Of a DNA stretch of 64,000 nt, positions 36,107-46,458 are shown piece by piece. The stretch covers positions 558,001 through 622,000 of the forward strand of contig MARA01000014.1 in the NCBI GenBank assembly GCA_001792895.1, given 5' to 3'. The notes below the pieces were generated by a model that saw only the letters and a program-made list of their open reading frames with translations, ran no database searches and was not told where the DNA came from. Position 1 is the stretch's first letter; each line of letters opens with the position of its first letter. A program made the position numbers and the translations under genes. Source of the DNA: Lentinus brumalis (Eukaryota > Basidiomycota > Agaricomycetes > Polyporales > Polyporaceae).

Positions 36107-39100
36107 CTAATCATTGTCACTATTTCCATCACTCTCATGATCATCCCACAACTCTTCGTCTTCCTCAGCACGGAGAGCCTGATCTATCCAGTCAAGGCTT
36201 ACTACTTCACCCTCTTCCTCCTCCTCATCGCTTCCATATGTAACTACCAGTTCTCCATCAACCATCTCTGCTCGTCCGCGTGTCTGCGGCGCCTCCGGCT
36301 CCTCGGAATCGACCTCATTGGTGACCTCGTCGTCTGCATTTGGTTCGCTATCACCGGGGACTTGATTGAGACGTACACGCATGCTGTCACTGACAAACTT
36401 CTTCAGCTTTGTCTTCTCCAGGTTGACCGCTCCCTCCTGGAAGGTATTGACCGTGTCTGATGACGAAGGATAACTGCGGCCAGGGCGGAACAGGTGCAGC
36501 TCCAGTTCGCGGTACGTCTCGAGCAATGTCCGGATTTCTGGGCGGCTATGTGGTTCGGGATGCCTCGCACGGCGTTTAGCCAGGCCGACGCCGATTCCCC
36601 ACTCATTCTTCAACTCCATGAAGTGCAAGATGCAAGGTGCGAGCACTTCCCGAATGAAGCGACTATCCCACTCAGCTCCCTTCTTCTCAATAACTTCCTC
36701 CAGCAGAAGATTCATGTGTTCCTCGAAGAGGTCACCCTCGATGGTTCGGCCGGGCTCCCCAGATGGGTTAATGAGCCAGTTACGCAGGAAGACGTCACGG
36801 AGAGCCGGACTTGACTCCAGCTCGATGATACATATCATCTCAAGGAGGTATGTCGTGTACTTCGTGTGTCCTGACCCGCGAAGAAAATGGCCATCATCTG
36901 CCCCAAACGGTCATGAGTCGTAGTAAATGGTGAGTATTTCGTTGCGCCGCCGTGTATAGATACAAACTGACCTTCAAGGCGTTCCATAGGCGTCCTACAT
37001 CCCCTTGGCCTACCGCTTGCGCTGCTTCCCTGGAAACCATGGTATCCCGCAGGAAGAGCACACTCTGCGCCAGCGTTCGATCTCCGATGAACGGAGGCGG
37101 TTCTGCTGCCGGTGAAGACGCTTGGCCGTGTTCTTCTGCACGAAGTGCTTCTTCTTCGGCTGCCGGTGTCTCGGATATGTTGTCATCGCTCTCGTTGCTC
37201 TCCCGCTCTCCCCAGATGATGACAGAGGTGGAGACTCCAAGTCATTGTGTCGGTCCGCCGGAGCGTCCTCGCTACTATCCCCGGATGATGACGGAGGCCG
37301 AGACAAGTTGTTGTGCACGTCCGTCGGAACGTCTGCCGTCGGATGTTCACTACAAGGGGTCTCTTCGCCTACTGTGGTTTCCTTTGGGCGACCAAGGTTG
37401 CGCATTGCATCATCTGCATGCCTCGGTGCCTCCCATGCACTCCCTGTGCGCCACCCTGCAGCCCGTGCCGCCTCTCCTCCCTGCATTGCTCGGATGTACG
37501 CCTCTTGAGTTGAGTAATTGCGGTGCAGATTCCGTGCATGAATGCGCAGTGCATCGATGGTAGGGAGATTGCTGCTCGATGCCAGCCCGTCGAAGTGCGT
37601 CAGGAGATCATCACACTCCAGCACAATCCTGCCATACTTCGGTGAGTCCTCTGAACATTCGACGGAAGTGTAGACTGATACCTCCAACAGTCCAGCATCC
37701 TCGCATCAGCAATGGTGTAGGCGGTGTACAGCGCCGGGTAGTAATCAACCTTCTTGAGGTTCGGCGGGGCCTTCTGATTGATTTTGGTCGCGCTGTGTCC
37801 GAGCTTCGAAGGGTCCGGAGTGAGTGCATCTCCCCAGTGCGTCTCAAAGACTAAGCTGAGAAAGGTCCACTCCGTGTGCCATGTCTCTAGGAAAGGAAAC
37901 ACCAGGTCAAAACGCTGGAGTTCGTTTGATTGCCATTGCATCTTGTTCTTCAAGTCGACGAGCTTCTCGAATGTCAAACCATCACCGCCAACAGGTATGA
38001 GGCGTCTTGTATAGTCCTCGTTACGCTGACCAATCTGTTCCATCATGTCCACCACAATGTCGCGCAGGTCTGTCGTGATAGCTTCGTTCTTTGCTGAGGG
38101 TGCGAGTGCGTGGATACGAGTCTTCTGATCCGTCGGCAGCAGAAGCTTCGCGGCATCCGTCCTGAATAATTTGGCAACTTGAGGCTTGTAGTGTGCCAGG
38201 CACGGCACATGGTTGACCAAGACCTGCAACCACTGCAACTCCAATGCTACCTCGATACCGTCCAAGTCGACCAACTCGGAAGTCAACTGGTCCACCGTGA
38301 GTTTGCTGCGCAGGTTCTCCGAGACCCGACGCAGGCGGTCATCAAGGTCGGCTGCTGCCGGATCAAACCCCTGGACCTCTGCCGCGGTACCAGCGAACCC
38401 AATCTTCATGGCGCTCTCACGGCCCAGCCGCCGCTCGCGCTGCTTATGTTGATGTTGCACATTATCTCCCCGCAGTACCAGCCACACAGTCTCGTCGCGG
38501 CCTAACGCTGCCAGAGCGTCTGCGTCTTGCCTCGCCAGTCGTGAGAGGATGACATAGACGGTGCTCCAGCTCGGAGTGACTCCAACGCGGCTGCAGTAGT
38601 CGAATACTACCCTCGGCACCAAGCTTGCAAAGAACAAGACCCCACGGGCGGCCGGCAGCCGGCGTGCAAAGTGAGTGCGCGAAAAGTTCAAAGAACTGAG
38701 TATCTCCGTGGCGATCTGACATAACAATATGGTCAGTGATCCACAGATTGATCATAGCCCGAACTGAACGGCGCACCAATGCAGGCGGGCGAGAAGCCCG
38801 ATGAATCAAGTTACCTGCATCGTTCTTGCGAGGTGCTGGCGTCGCGAGGCTCTCGATGAGGTGCAAACAGAGCGGCTGGAATGTCGTGAGGATCTCCTGA
38901 ACCTCTGCCACAGTCGACTTGCTGATGTCCTCCCATCGCAGCTCACGGTGTCCATGTTTCCCAACCGCGCTCCCATGCAACCCGCTCGAGCCCTTCACCG
39001 CTGTGCGCTGCTCACGTCGCATGCGTTTCTTGCAGAGCTGGACAGACATCGCGGTGATGGCGACCCTCGCATGCTTGATGTTCTTCCAGTCTGCGTCAGG

Positions 39101-39751
39101 CGAGTACTGGAGTGCATGCTCATCGTGAGTCCGCTTTGGTCTCCCGCGCTCGTCTTCTAGCCAATAGCTGATGATTTCGATAGCCGTGTGCTTGTTCCGA
39201 CCACTGAGGAACCGTCCGATCTTTGTCCCGAGACTTCCATCATGACGCACCGGTGAACCGTGTTCATCCCGCAGTCGGAAGACGTGGTACAAGAAGTCGC
39301 CCATTGACCAGCCAACATCCTTCAAAGTGCCGAGGACGCGTGCAAGCTTCTCTTCTGTATTCTGAGGCCCTGCGCGCCCTGACGTGTCCCTCTCCTTCAC
39401 TCCATCATTTCCGCTTCTACGACCTGCCGTCTCAGGAGTTTCAAGCCCTCCGTGACTGCCGCCGCGGTCGTCAGCCTCTGGATGGCTGCGTAGCACATCA
39501 GCGCCACCTGTGCGCACCAGGCCTGATGCCTGACTGGTCTGGCGTGGGGCATGACGAGTTCTGCCTACAGCTTGGAAGGGTGGGGGAGGTGTTGTGAACA
39601 TGCTTTCTTCCAGAAACGGTGCTCGGCCCCGGGGTCGAAGAGGAGTGGCAAATGCCGATGGTTCGAAGAAGTTCGCACCGATAACGTTCTCGAATACATT
39701 CTCTGATTGGTCTTCAGCAGCAGAGTCGTCTCTTGGTTGGTGTGTGGACAT
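36107..39751 (-). CDS. DUF6589-domain protein
   Basis: Starts MSTHQPRDDSAAEDQSENVF at 39751. An N-terminal disordered part is followed by an alpha-helical region with YHVFRLRDEHGSP. The DUF6589 core follows: RGDNVQHQHKQRERRLGRES, LIPVGGDGLTFEKLVDLKNK and ETHWGDALTPDPSKLGHSAT. After an intron (about 37655-37690) come a variable Ser-rich insert and a basic KKKHFVQKNTAKRLHRQQ segment. A last exon carries HTKYTTYLLEMICIIELESS, RNWLINPSGEPGRTIEGDLF and an acidic tail ending at 36107. Near 38720 the frame changes (DHIVM to LCQIATEIL); either a short intron or a frameshift is present. The family is Agaricomycete-expanded, suspected to be transposon-linked, and of unknown biochemical role. It is convergent with the helicase; their stops are 25 bases apart. 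Confidence 0.7.
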
Positions 39752-40629
39752 CTCGCGAGAGTTCAGGAAGCACTAATACCCCTGTGTACTTGCACTCGCA
39801 AGGTGCTCTGCGCAACATGTAATCAGAGTGACATGAGGTATCGTAAAACATATGACACCCGCGAAATCTCATTGGATGAGAATGGTATAAGCGCCAAAGC
39901 GGGCAGGCGGGTCCTCAAGAGGGGGTAAACGACGCGTACGCGCGCAGACCATTATAAGGAAGGGATCGATTATCATCCCGGCATCCTATTATGGTCGGCT
40001 ACGGAGACTAGCATCCCGCCGGGTCTCCCATCAGGTACCAGACACGCGACGCCGCATTTGGATGTGTAGGTGGTGATCGGGCAACTGCGATCGACTGGCT
40101 TATCGCACCGCCTCCCGCCCGCAATTCTGTTCGCGGCGCGCCCATTCTGCAACTGCCCGGACGCGTGCCGCCTTCTGTGGCGAAGACATCACGGTGAGAC
40201 GCACTGGGACGCCAGCGAGCAGACGACGGGCGGTGCGAAGCCCAGAGAAGCCGATGGCGAGGGGGGAAGTGCTTGGCTGCGTGCGGGGAAGACGTGGGCG
40301 AGATTTGGACTGGAGATGGACGTCAGAGCGATAAACCTGGGGCGTGTCATTGGCCGATAACCAGGTTCGTGGGTCGCCGATGCGGGCGGAATGACAGGCT
40401 TGCGCTGCTCCCCTGCCTGCTATCAAATTCATAGCGCCATGGGCTGCAGCCGTGGGGTGTCTCGGCCAGCTCAGCCTGCGCACAGGGCTGCCCTTTATCT
40501 GCTGCCTTCTTTTCCCTAGACGCTTCTGCCTTCTCATCCGAACGCTCTCCTCGTTCGTCGACGTCGTCCCCTCCCGGCCCCGCCGCCCCCGACCATCTCA
40601 GCAGTGCCCTCCACTCGCCGAGCTAAGCC
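39752..40629. other. Upstream region of the ammonium transporter, between divergent genes
   Basis: The DUF6589 gene starts at 39751 on the minus strand and the transporter at 40630 on the plus strand. No gene is seen between them. It carries four GATA motifs, described separately. Confidence 0.6.
40099..40500. promoter_or_regulatory. Four HGATAR motifs upstream of the ammonium transporter
   Basis: Motifs at 40099-40105 (minus strand, CGATAAG), 40329-40334 (CGATAA), 40355-40360 (CGATAA) and 40495-40500 (minus strand, AGATAA), all within 535 bases of the start. AreA/Nit2-type GATA factors activate nitrogen-uptake genes through HGATAR sites. Clustering before an ammonium transporter fits nitrogen-limitation control, but such short motifs also occur by chance. 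Confidence 0.45.
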
Positions 40630-42637
40630 ATGGTCAACGTCACCTACGACAACTGTGAGTCCCCCGCCGTTCCCACCCGCTCCGTCCGCAGTCTGTGCTC
40701 ACTCCGACCCGTCCTCCTCGACCACAGCGGGCTCCCTTCAATGGGTGGATCCTACCGGCACAAACTGGGTCTACAACCCCGGTGACATCGCCTGGGTCCT
40801 CGCCTCAACTGCTCTCGTCTGGATCATGATTCCCGGTGTCGGTTTCTTCTACTCCGGTCTCCTCAGGCGCAAGAACGCGCTTTCCATGATTTGGGCATCC
40901 ATGATGACCCTCGCAGTAGTCTCCTTCCAGGTACGTGTCTCCTCTCCGCGGAATCTTCGTGAACTGACGGTCTTCGCATAGTGGTTCTTCTGGGGGTGCG
41001 TTCCGTAGCATATAGCCGCTCAGACCTACGTGCTGACTCGGCTACAGCTTCTCACTAGCATTCAGCGAAACCGGCAGCGCATACATCGGGGACCTTCGTG
41101 AGTACATGCGTCAACGAACCCCGAATCATCCTCATTTCTCCTCCAGAATATTTCGGCCTCAAGGGCGTTCTTGAGAAGCCCTCCATCGGCAGCACAAAGA
41201 TCCCCTCCATCGTTTTCTGTGTCTTCCAACTCATGTTCGCAGCCATCACGTACGTCCCCGCCCATATCCCTCACATCCTACCCGCTAACCCAGTCAATCC
41301 CGCCCAGTCCCATGCTCGCCATTGGTGCCATCGCCGAGCGCGGCCGCCTCGGCCCCATCATGGTCTTCGTCTTCATCTGGTCCACGATCGTGTACGACCC
41401 CATCGCCTGCTGGACATGGAACTCCAACGGCTGGTCGTTCGTCCTCGGGGGCCTCGACTTTGCCGGCGGAACCCCCGTCCACATCTCCTCCGGGACCGCC
41501 GCCCTCGCCATCTCCATCTACCTCGGCAAGCGCCGTGGCTACGGCACGGAGCGCCTGGCGTACAAGCCGCACAACACGACCTACGTCGTCCTCGGCACGA
41601 TATTCCTCTGGTTTGGCTGGTTCGGCTTCAACGGCGGCTCCGCCCTCGCTGCGAACCTCCGCGCCACGCAGGCGTGCATCGTCACGAACCTCGCAGCTAG
41701 CGTTGGGGGCCTCACCTGGATGCTCTGGGACTACCGCCTCGAGCGCAAGTGGTCCGCGGTCGGTTTCTGCTCTGGGGCCATCGCCGGCCTCGTCGCCATC
41801 ACGCCCGCCTCCGGTTACGTCGGCTCCCGTACGTCCACTCCGTGCCTCGGAGTGGGTTGCACGTTCGCTGACCCGCGCATATGATACACACAGCCGCCGC
41901 TGTCCTGTTCGGCTTTATGGCCGGCACGCTCTGCAACTTCGCCACGCAGCTCAAGTTCGTGTTCGGCTACGACGACTGTCTCGATGTACGTCCCGTCTCG
42001 TCTCTCGTCCCTAGATAGGGAACTAACTCGGTGCGGTCGCTGCGCAGATCTTCGCCTCGCACGCGGTGGGCGGCGTCATCGGGAACGTGCTCACGGGGCT
42101 CTTCGCGCAGGCGAGCGTCGCCGGGTTCGACGGGTTCACCGAGATCCCCGGCGGCTGGCTCGACCACCACTACATCCAGCTCGGGTACCAGGTCGCCGAC
42201 TCGGTCGCGGGCATGAGCTACTCCTTCGTCATGACCGTGCGTGTCCCCTTCCCTTCTCTCTCTCTCACTCACTCACTCACTCACTCTCTCCCTCTCCCCT
42301 TCTCCCATCATTGAACTTACGACTGACGTCCGCGCCGCGCCAACAGACGATCATCCTGTGGATCATGCACTTCATCCCGGGCCTGCGCCTGCGCGCGTCG
42401 GAGGAGGCGGAGATCCTCGGCATCGACGACGCGGAGATGGGCGAGTTCGCGTACGACTACGTCGGGATCGACCTCGGGCAGACGCACGAGTTCCACGACG
42501 ACACGCACTCGCACGGGGTGCTCCCGCCCGAGTCGGGCGGGCGCGAGCCAAGGCACGTGCACAAGACCGCGCGCGGGGACGCGAGCAGCGAGGAGGGGGA
42601 GGTTGAGAAGCGGTCGGTGGCGGCTGTTAGTGCGTAG
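40630..42637 (+). CDS. Ammonium transporter (Mep/Amt family, twin-histidine type)
   Basis: Nine exons join exactly in phase: 40630-40654, 40728-40930, 40982-40995, 41048-41097, 41147-41249, 41308-41828, 41894-41985, 42048-42236 and 42347-42637; 495 residues. The extracellular N-tail leads to WVLASTALVWIMIPGVGFFY (first helix). GTPVHISSGTAALA and FASHAVGGVIGN hold the two pore histidines, as in yeast Mep2 rather than Mep1/Mep3. AIAERGRL and the FGWFGFNGGSALAANLRAT segments are typical. The C-tail carries GLRLRASEEAEILGIDDAEM, the conserved cytosolic regulatory segment, followed by an acidic region. It imports ammonium at the plasma membrane. The gene looks intact. Exon 3 is only 14 bases. The eighth intron holds a TCAC microsatellite. 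Confidence 0.95.
42265..42286. repeat. (TCAC)n microsatellite in the last intron of the ammonium transporter
   Basis: About five TCAC units flanked by CT-rich sequence, entirely within intron 8. Confidence 0.9.
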
Positions 42638-42953
42638 GCCTTTCTTACTACGGGGCGCGTGATCGGGATGGGGGTGGGGATTGAGGCGGAGGCGGAGGGA
42701 GGACAGGATATATGGATAGATTCGTACGTTCTTGCGTGTCTAATGATGTGTACGGGTTGGTCATCTTGTTTATTCGATCTTTTGCTGCATGTTCGTATCT
42801 TATACGTACAAACTACAACTGCTTGCGAACTTCAGATCTTGCTTCCAAGGGTGTCGTGAGCAGCGGCCGCTTCCGACATGTGGCCGGGGTAGTTGACCCG
42901 CGAGAAGCCTCGCTTCAAGTAGTGGTACCGCGACACTTCTGATGAGGCCTCCA
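42638..42953. other. 3' flank of the ammonium transporter
   Basis: Probable 3'UTR and spacer before the left palindrome arm. No gene. Confidence 0.6.
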
Positions 42954-44672
42954 TCAGGGAAACTTTCATCCCCAACATAGCACTCTACAGCGCATGTAGC
43001 TGCTATAGCACCATTGCTAGTCCCCTTGTTTGGAGACCTCTGTAGCACACCGCCAAGGGTCTGTAGCACCATATAGCGCCCCATTGCGCGCCTCAATTTC
43101 CATTCCTGGCCAGGTATTCAGGCTGCGTATCACTGGATCGCTTTGCTCACCAGATATGAGAGTCTCAACGTGGATGTATTCAAGCAGTACTGACCATACA
43201 CATATTATCGACTACAGATGACTATGTTATAACTATATGAGGAACTAAACAACATGCTTATGGGGTAGAGCAGCGATGGCGGCGAGGTGGAGTGGGCAGA
43301 GCGAAGCGAACATTGAGGATGGGTAGTGATGATGTGCGGAGGTGTTAAGTAGCGAGCACTAGCGACAAAGACCACGAGGTAGCAATGGCGGCCAGCGAGG
43401 GCAGGCCAAGGAGGCGTCGCCAAGGGCATGCAGAAACGGTAGGCAATTACAATGGGCAGTGACAGCGAGCAAAGGAGGCGGGCCGAGAAGGCGGGGGATT
43501 GATGGGCGAGTCCGGACATTGATGGTGTCGAATGTCGGTGTGCGAGGCTGGTCATTGAACGAGTCTGGGCTTTGCGAGGACAGGCACACCAGGCGGGGTT
43601 TTACACGAGGCCGGGCAGTGAAGACGGGCAGGCGAGTGTGGGCAGCAAGAGTAGCAAGACAAGGACGGGCAGCGAGGGTGGACGGAGAGAGCGGGCAGCG
43701 ATGACAGTGAGGCGAGAACAGGCAGCGAGGGCGGACAGAGAGAGCGAGCAGCGATGACAGCGAGGCGAGGACGGAGGGTGGACAGAGAGAGCGGGCAGCA
43801 ATGACAGCAAGGCGGGAATGGACAGCGAGGGCAGACGGAGAGAGCGGGCAGGCAGCAAGGGCGGATGGAGGGAGCGGACGACAAAGGATAGCCAAGAACA
43901 AGTAGTTACCTAGAGGGAGGTGGGTGAGCACCAGGCGGCTGGCAGAAGACCAAGGCGGTGTAGGGCGAGAGCGGGCAGGGGCAGACCGAGGATGGGCAGT
44001 AACGGGGTAGAGTAGCAGTGTCTGCCCGAGAGTGGTATGACGAGTTTGTAGGCAGGGCGGCGGGGAGCGTCTCTTGATAAGTTTGGCAACTAGCAGAGTT
44101 CGCAGGGTATCGGTCTTGTGTGACGAGGTGGCCAAGCTGTACAGGAGCAGGTGAGGAGAGTCTACGGCCAAGTGTGAGGTCTGTGAGGATGGGGAGGAGA
44201 CAAGGAGTTCCGAGTCAGCAACCCTGGAAGAGAGCGGAAGTCTAACGACTTACCAACCCACATTTACTCCTCATCTTCCATTTCTGAGCCATAACGGCCC
44301 TTCCAGCGCAGCTTGAGGCTTGTGATCTCGTGCAGACTTGACTCCGGCATCCTGCAAAGGAGGCAGAGGAGGAGGGATGAGAGAGGGAGACAAGAGGCAA
44401 GAACGTGAAGTGTCGCAGATCAATAAGAGATCAGTCAGCGCTAGTGATCTCCGACGAGCTCCGATAGATCCCGAGACTGTCTGGCTTCAAACTGATCAAC
44501 TCCGCCTCTGAAATGCGTACCTTCCCCATGGTGTTACAATGCACGAACGGGCTCCAAATTTTGTCCGCAAGACCAGCTGGTCAGTGAGAGTACATCAAGT
44601 ATATACTGTGATCAATGTATCCTGGGTGATCTATGTTGTACTACAGTACCCTACAGTAGCGCAACGAGGTCA
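42954..44672 (+). repeat. Palindrome left arm
   Basis: Reverse complement of 44740-46458. It contains a degenerate minisatellite of roughly 50-60 bp units (about 43612-43877, mirror of the right arm's 45535-45800). Confidence 0.9.
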
Positions 44673-44739
44673 ACGAGGTCATCGCTTTGTAGTACGTGAG
44701 TAACTCGATCCCTAGTAGGATCTGAAAGGGTGTCCCCAA

Positions 44740-46458
44740 TGACCTCGTTGCGCTACTGTAGGGTACTGTAGTACAACATACATCACCCAGGATACATTGA
44801 TCACAGTATATACTTGATGTACTCTCACTGACCAGCTGGTCTTGCGGACAAAATTTGGAGCCCGTTCGTGCATTGTAACACCATGGGGAAGGTACGCATT
44901 TCAGAGGCGGAGTTGATCAGTTTGAAGCCAGACAGTCTCGGGATCTATCGGAGCTCGTCGGAGATCACTAGCGCTGACTGATCTCTTATTGATCTGCGAC
45001 ACTTCACGTTCTTGCCTCTTGTCTCCCTCTCTCATCCCTCCTCCTCTGCCTCCTTTGCAGGATGCTGGAGTCAAGTCTGCACGAGATCACAAGCCTCAAG
45101 CTGCGCTGGAAGGGCCGTTATGGCTCAGAAATGGAAGATGAGGAGTAAATGTGGGTTGGTAAGTCGTTAGACTTCCGCTCTCTTCCAGGGTTGCTGACTC
45201 GGAACTCCTTGTCTCCTCCCCATCCTCACAGACCTCACACTTGGCCGTAGACTCTCCTCACCTGCTCCTGTACAGTTTGGCCACCTCGTCACACAAGACC
45301 GATACCCTGCGAACTCTGCTAGTTGCCAAACTTATCAAGAGACGCTCCCCGCCGCCCTGCCTACAAACTCGTCATACCACTCTCGGGCAGACACTGCTAC
45401 TCTACCCCGTTACTGCCCATCCTCGGTCTGCCCCTGCCCGCTCTCGCCCTACACCGCCTTGGTCTTCTGCCAGCCGCCTGGTGCTCACCCACCTCCCTCT
45501 AGGTAACTACTTGTTCTTGGCTATCCTTTGTCGTCCGCTCCCTCCATCCGCCCTTGCTGCCTGCCCGCTCTCTCCGTCTGCCCTCGCTGTCCATTCCCGC
45601 CTTGCTGTCATTGCTGCCCGCTCTCTCTGTCCACCCTCCGTCCTCGCCTCGCTGTCATCGCTGCTCGCTCTCTCTGTCCGCCCTCGCTGCCTGTTCTCGC
45701 CTCACTGTCATCGCTGCCCGCTCTCTCCGTCCACCCTCGCTGCCCGTCCTTGTCTTGCTACTCTTGCTGCCCACACTCGCCTGCCCGTCTTCACTGCCCG
45801 GCCTCGTGTAAAACCCCGCCTGGTGTGCCTGTCCTCGCAAAGCCCAGACTCGTTCAATGACCAGCCTCGCACACCGACATTCGACACCATCAATGTCCGG
45901 ACTCGCCCATCAATCCCCCGCCTTCTCGGCCCGCCTCCTTTGCTCGCTGTCACTGCCCATTGTAATTGCCTACCGTTTCTGCATGCCCTTGGCGACGCCT
46001 CCTTGGCCTGCCCTCGCTGGCCGCCATTGCTACCTCGTGGTCTTCGTCGCTAGTGCTCGCTACTTAACACCTCCGCACATCATCACTACCCATCCTCAAT
46101 GTTCGCTTCGCTCTGCCCACTCCACCTCGCCGCCATCGCTGCTCTACCCCATAAGCATGTTGTTTAGTTCCTCATATAGTTATAACATAGTCATCTGTAG
46201 TCGATAATATGTGTATGATCAGTACTGCTTGAATACATCCACGTTGAGACTCTCATATCTGGTGAGCAAAGCGATCCAGTGATACGCAGCCTGAATACCT
46301 GGCCAGGAATGGAAATTGAGGCGCGCAATGGGGCGCTATATGGTGCTACAGACCCTTGGCGGTGTGCTACAGAGGTCTCCAAACAAGGGGACTAGCAATG
46401 GTGCTATAGCAGCTACATGCGCTGTAGAGTGCTATGTTGGGGATGAAAGTTTCCCTGA
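44740..46458 (-). repeat. Palindrome right arm
   Basis: Mirror of the left arm. On its plus strand, 45241-46053 is an open frame of 270 codons rich in Pro, Ser, Leu, Ala and Arg. It is produced by about four degenerate units around GCCCGCTCTCTCCGTC and CGCTGTCATCGCTG. A short frame MGKVRISEAELISLKPDS at 44881 and a tract with a CAG acceptor near 45060 hint at a decayed small gene. Confidence 0.9.

Larger units (their letters stand above)
42954..46458. mobile_element. Large foldback (palindromic) element
   Basis: Two 1,719 bp inverted arms (42954-44672 and 44740-46458) flank a 67 bp spacer. Every paired coordinate sums to 89412, so the arms show no net indel. I saw only scattered mismatches, for example at the pairs 43369/46043 and 44635/44777. 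The outer ends start with a CAGGGAAACTTTCATCCCC-type sequence reminiscent of transposon termini, but no matching target-site duplication is seen. No transposase is encoded. The longest frame (270 residues, one per arm) is low complexity. Confidence 0.85.

Noticed and set aside
43359..46053. Paired 270-codon frames in the palindrome as genes
   Set aside because: Composition is driven by a degenerate minisatellite. Both copies are mirror images, so apparent conservation is not independent evidence.
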